A stretch of 39,399 nucleotides of DNA, from contig NZ_QVMP01000002.1 in the NCBI RefSeq assembly GCF_010501095.1, forward strand, positions 1,113-40,511, in the 5' to 3' direction. Shown here one piece after another: positions 34,492-39,399 of this stretch (positions are counted from its first letter, which is position 1; each line of letters begins with the position of its first letter). The notes below the pieces were generated by a model, which made no database searches, was not told where the DNA came from, and worked only from the letters and a program-made list of their open reading frames with translations. This stretch comes from Dysgonomonas sp. 520. GTDB lineage: Bacteria > Bacteroidota > Bacteroidia > Bacteroidales > Dysgonomonadaceae. The translations under genes and the position numbers were made by a program.

Positions 34492-35262
34492 TTACAATTT
34501 CCACCAGATCATGGAGGTACGGTTAGCAACCTTATCATTGCCTACGTGCAATTCCCAAGGATACGGCTGAGGTATATAATGAGACAATTTGAATATCACA
34601 ATGTCTCCGGCAGAAAAACTTGACCCTAATGCAATTGAATAGGTTTGTGGACCATCGGTGGTTGGAAACATATTTATTTCGGCAATATCTTTTAATGTAG
34701 CACCAACCCATACTGATATATAATATACAGCTCTTGTGGCACTTATCACATTTCTCACATGACCATAAAACCTGAAGTTAAAAGCATACGAGCCATCATC
34801 GGGAATCTTAATTGTTCCGAAATCCAGAAAAACACCACCATCCCCATTCAAATCTCCTTCTTTGGTTTTTGTTACCGATGCTAAATTGACCATGTTTATA
34901 CCGTTTTTTGGCAATTCTGTCACCATTCTTATCCAGTTTTCTCCATTCCAATAATAAAATCCGGAGGTCAACTCCATATTTGTAGTAGTGTTGTAGACTA
35001 CCAATCCTACGTGATTCTCTTTGTTCGTAGCGTTTGTGGTGGCGCAAGGCTCCAATACCGATGCACTTTGCAATGCCACACGCGGCAAGTTGAAACCTTT
35101 GGTTGATGTAGAGCTTCCGTCCGATTGGCTGTTTGTGGTAGCAAATTCTTTCACATCCAGCAATGCGCCTTCATTCGGAATGAGCTCTGAGCCTACTGTT
35201 ACTTGCGCTGCCAATGATGATGTTGCAATAAGTGCCAATAATACTAATAAATTTTTTTTCAT
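34492..35262 (-). CDS. Exported surface-type protein, unknown function
   Basis: The start at 35262 is chosen because it opens a clean signal peptide (MKKNLLVLLALIATSSLAAQ, cleavage after AAQ or before it); an upstream in-frame start would add an unlikely charged leader. The mature 236 residues begin with a segment common in secreted Bacteroidota proteins (VGSELIPNEGALLDVKEF) and contain the VVYNTTTNMELTSGFYYWNG pattern found in many surface and fibre-like proteins. A beta-rich C-terminal domain (about 120-256) resembles jelly-roll folds. No enzyme motif is seen. It is divergent from the AraC-family gene, and a 25-bp dyad lies 48 bp upstream of its start. Confidence 0.72.
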   Translation of the reverse strand: MKKNLLVLLALIATSSLAAQVTVGSELIPNEGALLDVKEFATTNSQSDGSSTSTKGFNLPRVALQSASVLEPCATTNATNKENHVGLVVYNTTTNMELTSGFYYWNGENWIRMVTELPKNGINMVNLASVTKTKEGDLNGDGGVFLDFGTIKIPDDGSYAFNFRFYGHVRNVISATRAVYYISVWVGATLKDIAEINMFPTTDGPQTYSIALGSSFSAGDIVIFKLSHYIPQPYPWELHVGNDKVANRTSMIWWKL

Positions 35263-35568
35263 AACTTTTGTTTCTTTTGTGTTAACTTCTATTTTCATTG
35301 CATATATCTTCTGTCACTTGCACAGTGACAGAGGATTGAAACACCAATCCGCAACACCCTTATTATCAACGATTTTTAAATTTAAGAAAAGGGCAAGATA
35401 AGCCATTAGTTCAACGCTCGTTAAACATCTTGAAGAAACAAGACGACGAGCGGGTGATAATCGGCTGACAATCCGCTTTTTATATAATCTGGAATTTACA
35501 ATCAGATATTTTTCTTTGAAAAACATTCGTTTAACAAACTAATATACAGCACTTAAACAACAAAAATA
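35263..35568. promoter_or_regulatory. Divergent intergenic region, surface protein / AraC regulator
   Basis: The 306 bp contain dyad A (35310-35334), a separate CGCTCGT/ACGAGCG inverted repeat (about 35414-35441) and AT-rich DNA. I did not find a convincing TAnnTTTG promoter on either strand, which would fit genes that need an activator or another sigma factor. Confidence 0.5.
35310..35334. promoter_or_regulatory. 25-bp dyad, copy A (candidate operator or hairpin)
   Basis: The core CTGTCACT-TGCAC-AGTGACAG is a dyad with 8-bp arms. The same 25 bases occur inverted at 36393-36417. Copy A lies in the leader or promoter of the exported protein gene, opposite the AraC-family gene. Confidence 0.6.
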
Positions 35569-36384
35569 ATGAAAACGGAAAATGACAATCCAATAGAATT
35601 CCTGCAGCTGAACGATGGTCAGTCTTGGGACTTAGAATCGGAAGAAAACAAAATAATTCTGGTGATGGAGGGGGAAATAAAGATTCGTTCTTCAAATCAT
35701 TCTGAAATTGGCATAACAGCCTCAAATATGGCATTTTACCCCTTTCAGGAACAAATAGTATTGAAAGCCGTAAAAAAATCCGAAGTAGTTTCAATGCGTT
35801 TCACAAATGAGTCGGTGCTTTGCAGCATACTTTCTTCTGCTGCTACCAACTCTACGATGAAACTACACGAAGACAACATTCAACTAATCCCGATTAAAAA
35901 CGTAATATACAACTATATAGATTCCATCAGAAGATATATGGATAAGGATATTTGCGACAGTTACCTGCAGGAATTGAAGCTAAAAGAGTTCGGTTATATT
36001 CTCAAACATTTCTATTCGGAAGAACAGTTGCAATGTTTCTTTCAGCTGCTTCCCGGTAACGATTTACGCTTTTCGGAAGAAGTGTGCAGCCTCAGCCTGA
36101 GTGTGCGCTCAGTTCGTCAACTGGCTGAAAGAATGAATTATAGCTATTCGGGTTTCAACAAACGTTTCAGGCGAGTGTTCAATATGTCGGCATATAGTTG
36201 GATGAGAAACCAGAGGGCAAAGCAAGTCTATCAGGACATTTGTCAGACAAGCAAAAGCCTGAAAGAGATCAGCACAAATCATAAATTTGCCACCCTGTCT
36301 CATTTCAATGAATTTTGCCACAAAAATCTGGGAAATTCTCCTTCCGAAATCAGAAGAAAAAACAGAACAAAACAATATATATAA
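35569..36384 (+). CDS. AraC-family transcriptional regulator
   Basis: The 271-residue protein has an N-terminal domain with cupin-like beta strands (about 10-90), a helical middle and a C-terminal AraC/XylS DNA-binding domain (about 165-262). The domain carries two helix-turn-helix units; the first is near SVRQLAERMNYSYSGFNKRF and the second near SLKEISTNHKFATLSHFNEF, followed by the NLGNSPSEIRRK ending. It is divergent from the exported protein gene, its likely target, and is bracketed by two identical dyads. The ligand is unknown. Confidence 0.9.
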   Translation: MKTENDNPIEFLQLNDGQSWDLESEENKIILVMEGEIKIRSSNHSEIGITASNMAFYPFQEQIVLKAVKKSEVVSMRFTNESVLCSILSSAATNSTMKLHEDNIQLIPIKNVIYNYIDSIRRYMDKDICDSYLQELKLKEFGYILKHFYSEEQLQCFFQLLPGNDLRFSEEVCSLSLSVRSVRQLAERMNYSYSGFNKRFRRVFNMSAYSWMRNQRAKQVYQDICQTSKSLKEISTNHKFATLSHFNEFCHKNLGNSPSEIRRKNRTKQYI

Positions 36385-36392
36385 AAAAAGAA

Positions 36393-36417
36393 CCTCTGTC
36401 ACTGTGCAAGTGACAGA
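36393..36417. promoter_or_regulatory. 25-bp dyad, copy B
   Basis: It is identical to copy A (35310-35334) in inverted orientation. On the minus strand it is followed by GTTC and a T7 run, so it could also be a minus-strand terminator hairpin; on the plus strand there is no T-run. It starts 9 bp after the AraC-family stop codon. Confidence 0.55.
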
Positions 36418-36646
36418 GATCCTCATTGTCTCATTATCAGCATACAAAGATATAAAAAGTTTTTAAGTTTGATTCTTTTCAGTAAACATTTTTAGGGTAA
36501 GCGTTTTAAAAACGATGCTATGATCAGATACATTGTTGACGCAAAAAAGATTTACTGAAAGAGAGTGTTTTTCTCAGTTTCATAAAGTTATATTGTGTTA
36601 TGAAGATGCAATATACGTTATTTTGAAAAATGATACAATAATGGAC

Positions 36647-36677
36647 TTTCACAAATGACTTGAAATGGCTATATTTG
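36647..36677 (+). promoter_or_regulatory. pepD promoter
   Basis: TATATTTG at 36670-36677 is a perfect -7 element; TTTC at 36647-36650 lies 19 bp upstream and matches three of four -33 positions. The start codon of pepD is 27 bp downstream. Confidence 0.7.
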
Positions 36678-36703
36678 ACCAAACATAAAAAATTAAATAT
36701 CTT

Positions 36704-38158
36704 ATGTCGAAAGAAATTCTAAATCTTAAACCCGAAAATGTTTGGAAACATTTTTACGAGTTGACACAAATACCTCGTCCGACAGGACAGATGGCGGAAG
36801 TAACTAAATTTGTCGTAGATTTTGGCAAGTCTCTGGGACTTGATACGAAGCAAGACGCTGTAGGTAATGTTCTCATCACAAAATCGGCTAGCGCCGGAAT
36901 GGAAAATGCTCCGGTCGTAATTCTGCAGGCACACTTGGATATGGTTCCTCAAAAAAACAGCGATGTGAAACATGATTTCACCAAAGATCCGATTGATGCT
37001 TACATTGATGGTGATAAGGTGAGAGCTCGCTCCACAACTCTTGGCGCAGACAATGGTATTGGTGCGGCTGCCATAATGGCGATTCTTGAAGATAAGGAGG
37101 CTGTTCACGGAAAAATTGAAGGCTTATTCACCATCGACGAAGAAGTGGGAATGGTTGGCGCTTTCGGACTTCAACGTGGATTTTTGACAGGTAGCATTAT
37201 GTTGAATCTGGACACGGAAGAAGAAGGAGAGCTTTGTGTCGGTTGTGCCGGAGGTGCCGATGTAAACATCAGCCTTCAATATAAAGACGTAGAAGTTCCG
37301 GAGGGTGATGTAGCCTTGAAAATAAGCCTGACCGGACTGAAGGGTGGACACTCAGGTTGTGATATTCACTTGGGGCGTGCAAATGCCAACAAACTGATAT
37401 TCCGTTTTCTTAAGGAAGCCGTAAGAGATTATGAAGCACGCTTGGCTAGTATTGACGGAGGTTCTTTACGCAACGCTATTCCCCGCGAGGCTTTTGCCGT
37501 AATTACAGTTCAGCCGGAGGACGTGGACGATGTAATGGAACTTGTTGCAGACTATGAAGAGCTTTACATAGAAGAATATAAAGGCATTGAAGATAAAATT
37601 TCTTTTAAAGTTGAAAAAACGGAATTGCCAAAAACTCTTATTCCGGAAGAAATTCAAGACAATCTGATCAACGCTGTCGAGGGTTGCCAGAATGGAGTTG
37701 TCAGCATGCTTCAAGATTTTGAGGGAACAGTGGAGACTTCTACAAGTCTGGCTTCCGTGAAATCCTCGCCCGAATTGATTGAGGTTAAGTTCCTGACAAG
37801 AGGTTCTTCCGAATCGAAAAAATTTGCACTATGCTCAAGCATCGAAAGCACATTTACACTGGCTGGGGCAAAAGTGGAAGTGGATGGAGCGTATCCGGGA
37901 TGGCAACCAGACATCAATTCTAAAACATTGAATGTGATGAAAGGAGTATACAAAGAAAAATTTGGAAAGGAACCTGTTATACAGGTTGTTCATGCCGGTC
38001 TTGAATGTGGTATAATCCTGTCCAGTACTCCGGGTCTTGATATTGTCTCTTTTGGCCCTACAATCATGAATCCTCACTCGCCAGATGAATATGTGGACAT
38101 AGAAAGCGTTGGTAAGTTTTATACTTATCTGACAGAAACGCTTGCCAGACTCAAATAA
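36704..38158 (+). CDS. pepD: Aminoacyl-histidine dipeptidase (peptidase D, M20C)
   Basis: PepD is a zinc dipeptidase that cleaves Xaa-His and related dipeptides in the cytosol. The 484 residues are the usual length. Metal-site motifs are readable: QAHLDM with H77 and D79, LGADNG with D116, and the catalytic and metal glutamates of TIDEEVGM at 146-147. The dimerisation domain lies between about 200 and 390. The sequence HAGLECGII near the C-terminus carries the last metal histidine. It is transcribed alone and ends at a strong hairpin terminator. Confidence 0.96.
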   Translation: MSKEILNLKPENVWKHFYELTQIPRPTGQMAEVTKFVVDFGKSLGLDTKQDAVGNVLITKSASAGMENAPVVILQAHLDMVPQKNSDVKHDFTKDPIDAYIDGDKVRARSTTLGADNGIGAAAIMAILEDKEAVHGKIEGLFTIDEEVGMVGAFGLQRGFLTGSIMLNLDTEEEGELCVGCAGGADVNISLQYKDVEVPEGDVALKISLTGLKGGHSGCDIHLGRANANKLIFRFLKEAVRDYEARLASIDGGSLRNAIPREAFAVITVQPEDVDDVMELVADYEELYIEEYKGIEDKISFKVEKTELPKTLIPEEIQDNLINAVEGCQNGVVSMLQDFEGTVETSTSLASVKSSPELIEVKFLTRGSSESKKFALCSSIESTFTLAGAKVEVDGAYPGWQPDINSKTLNVMKGVYKEKFGKEPVIQVVHAGLECGIILSSTPGLDIVSFGPTIMNPHSPDEYVDIESVGKFYTYLTETLARLK

Positions 38159-38177
38159 TAGCTTAACGCTATAAACG

Positions 38178-38212
38178 AAAAAGAACTACATTAAATAATG
38201 TAGTTCTTTTTT
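38178..38212. terminator. Bidirectional intrinsic terminator
   Basis: A perfect 15-bp stem, AAAAAGAACTACATT with AATGTAGTTCTTTTT, has a 4-nt AAAT loop. The A and T runs make it work in both directions for the convergent pepD and DUF4878-type genes. Confidence 0.9.
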
Positions 38213-38239
38213 ATATCCGGATAAATCCGAATCTATAAT

Positions 38240-38686
38240 TTATCTGAAAGCAAAACTGAAACCTGAATCTTCAAATTTCCATTTCCCGTCTTGCTTCACC
38301 AATCTTACCCGATCTTCTTCAATTTTCCCATTCTTGAAAGTAACTTTCAGATAAACTCTCGCTTCAGTTTTATCGTTATCAAGATATGTTACTTTTTCTC
38401 CTTCGTCATTAGGAACAACTTCGATCTTGTCTATTTTATAATCTTTTATCCTTTCTTTAATTTCATCTTTGTGAGCTTCGATGAGATCTTTCATTTTTCT
38501 TTTCATTTCCTTGAACTCATCGTTAGTCATATGGTCAGGTTTAGCACCATTATCCATTAACTTTTCAAATTTTCCCTCGGCCATGTATTCCACATATCTT
38601 TTAGCGGCACTTTCGGGCGAATCGGAACAAGACGAGAACGAAAATGCAAAAGCAAAAAGTAAACTTAGGTACAATATTTTTTTCAT
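38240..38686 (-). CDS. DUF4878-type lipoprotein, paralogue 1
   Basis: The start at 38686 opens a lipoprotein signal peptide with lipobox FSSC (C20); an earlier in-frame start would run into a repeat. The 148-residue product has CSDSPESAAKRYVEYMAEGK after the anchor, an acidic/basic helical middle, and a beta-rich end (ARVYLKVTFKNGKIEEDRVR, then LVKQDGKWKFED) like the DUF4878 / NTF2-like lipoproteins of Bacteroidota. Function is unknown. A close relative follows at 38873 in the same orientation. Confidence 0.82.
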   Translation of the reverse strand: MKKILYLSLLFAFAFSFSSCSDSPESAAKRYVEYMAEGKFEKLMDNGAKPDHMTNDEFKEMKRKMKDLIEAHKDEIKERIKDYKIDKIEVVPNDEGEKVTYLDNDKTEARVYLKVTFKNGKIEEDRVRLVKQDGKWKFEDSGFSFAFR

Positions 38687-38728
38687 AACCTTTTTATTTT
38701 TTTCGTAAATAGTTTTAATATGAAACCG

Positions 38729-38854
38729 TCTAGACTTTTCCGTTTTATTCAATTTTGTCATCCTGAGAGTATCGAAGGATCTGTTTTTTTAGATGTTTCA
38801 CTACGTTCAACATGACAAAAACTCAAAAATTAAGTATAATTTAAAAAGTCTAGA
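38729..38854. repeat. 126-bp MITE-like element
   Basis: TCTAGACTTTT at the left and AAAAAGTCTAGA at the right are inverted repeats of 11 bp. Inside, TTTTGTCATCCTGAG...GAAGGATCT on the left and its inverted relative AGATGTTTCAC...ATGACAAAA on the right form a nested palindrome. The left 74 bp (38722-38795) are repeated at 39326-39399 with one mismatch. The element sits between the two lipoprotein genes. Confidence 0.75.
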
Positions 38855-38872
38855 TGACTTCTATATGATTTT

Positions 38873-39280
38873 TTATCTAAGCAAGAATCTTGAAGAGTAA
38901 TCGTCTACTTTCCAACTGCCGTTTTGTTTCACAAGTTTCAGGCTTTCTTCTTCCACTTTTCCATTTTTGAAGGTAATTTTGAATCTAACCTTAGCCTTGC
39001 TTTCATTGTCTTCGTATTCTACGTTTTTCCCTTCCTCGTTTTTCAATATTTCAATGTCTTTTATAGTACATCCTTCTACAAATTTCTTCTTAGCTTCTTT
39101 AAATTCATCGTTCGACATATCGTCCGGTTTGGCTACGTAATCAAAAAGTCTCTCGCTAGCCATCTGAACCTCACACATATCTTTTATGTATTTCTTGGTT
39201 ACACTTTCGGGCGAATCGGAACAAGATGTGAAAGAAAAGCAAAATACAGTCAATAGACTTAAATACAGTAATTTTTTCAT
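38873..39280 (-). CDS. DUF4878-type lipoprotein, paralogue 2
   Basis: The 135-residue protein has lipobox FTSC (C20) and the same plan as its neighbour: CSDSPESVTKKYIKDM, a helical middle with KPDDMSNDEFKEAKKKF, and RFKITFKNGKVEEESLKLVK followed by QNGSWKVDD. Similarity to paralogue 1 is strongest in the signal region and the C-terminal strands. The pair arose by tandem duplication and has since diverged, partly through loss of about 13 residues in the middle. Confidence 0.82.
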   Translation of the reverse strand: MKKLLYLSLLTVFCFSFTSCSDSPESVTKKYIKDMCEVQMASERLFDYVAKPDDMSNDEFKEAKKKFVEGCTIKDIEILKNEEGKNVEYEDNESKAKVRFKITFKNGKVEEESLKLVKQNGSWKVDDYSSRFLLR

Positions 39281-39325
39281 AGTTGATTATTAGTTTTTAA
39301 TTAATATGTAGATAATTTTTATGCA

Positions 39326-39399
39326 GAAACCGTCTAGACTTTTTCGTTTTATTCAATTTTGTCATCCTGAGAGTATCGAAGGATCTGTTTTTTTAGATG
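39326..39399. repeat. Left part of a second MITE-like copy, cut by the window end
   Basis: These 74 bases match 38722-38795 with a single difference (T for C in the run after GTCTAGACTTTT). The element lies upstream of paralogue 2 as the first copy lies upstream of paralogue 1. Its right half is outside the window. Confidence 0.85.

Larger units (their letters stand above)
36385..36703. other. Intergenic region between araC-type gene and pepD
   Basis: The 319 bp hold dyad B just after the AraC-family stop codon, then AT-rich DNA with no clear structure, then the pepD promoter. No gene is seen. Confidence 0.6.

Noticed and set aside
35310-36417. AraC-family gene as cargo of a transposon with the 25-bp dyads as ends
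   Set aside because: There is no transposase and no target-site duplication, and each 'end' is itself a dyad, which fits an operator or hairpin better.

Overview
The window looks like chromosomal DNA of a member of the Bacteroidales (Bacteroidota). Three things point there. The promoters that can be read have the phylum's TTTG / TAnnTTTG form (rpsL, asnA, pepD, and a putative small RNA). The gene order rpsL-rpsG-fusA-rpsJ, with no tuf, runs straight into the S10, spc and alpha clusters. The accessory genes (DUF2027-Smr protein, LABN protein, AsnA, DUF4878-type lipoproteins) are typical of the order. I cannot fix the genus; a Dysgonomonas/Parabacteroides-like organism is a guess.

Layout. 1-1582: dispersed palindromes, then a secreted TlpA/thioredoxin-like protein (+) that converges on the ribosomal operon at a shared hairpin terminator. 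1608-19829 (-): one uninterrupted str-S10-spc-alpha supercluster of 33 genes (rpsL, rpsG, fusA, rpsJ, rplCDWB, rpsS, rplV, rpsC, rplP, rpmC, rpsQ, rplNXE, rpsNH, rplFR, rpsE, rpmD, rplO, secY, map, infA, rpmJ, rpsMKD, rpoA, rplQ). Spacing is mostly 1-40 bp, with four larger gaps (rpsL/rpsG, fusA/rpsJ, rpsN/rpsH, rpsK/rpsD) that each hold a possible RNA or DNA hairpin. A near-consensus promoter lies about 145 bp upstream of rpsL.

19990-20790 is a repeat and RNA region. A 188-bp tandem duplication begins inside the rpsL promoter, then comes a 90-bp MITE-like palindrome, then a promoter followed by a strongly structured, plus-strand, 6S-sized RNA candidate. 20793-23617 holds a small membrane protein, asnA, and two DMT-superfamily membrane proteins. 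23641-24754 is prfB, with its programmed +1 frameshift intact. 25058-29093 (-) is a four-gene, overlapping operon (GT-C/ArnT-like transferase, polyprenyl-phosphate GT2, LABN membrane protein, UDP-glucuronate-4-epimerase-like enzyme). It reads as a complete route from a UDP-uronic acid to an envelope glycan or lipid A decoration. 29274-33924 contains a collagen-like lipoprotein, queA, a DUF2027-Smr protein, an LEA-type lipoprotein, birA and an MmcQ/YjbR protein. 33925-34491 is a mosaic of small palindromic elements. 34492-36384 is a divergent pair: an exported surface-type protein and an AraC-family regulator, with two identical 25-bp dyads around the regulator. 36704-39280 holds pepD and two paralogous DUF4878-type lipoproteins, each preceded by a nearly identical mobile repeat.

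Most of the window is housekeeping. I see no CRISPR array, phage, toxin-antitoxin or defence island, and no tRNA or rRNA. The most promising unexplained signals are the structured RNA at 20583-20780, the glycosylation operon, the repeat-bordered rpsL promoter, and the paired dyads around the AraC regulator. All pairings and identities were worked out by eye; no database search was possible.
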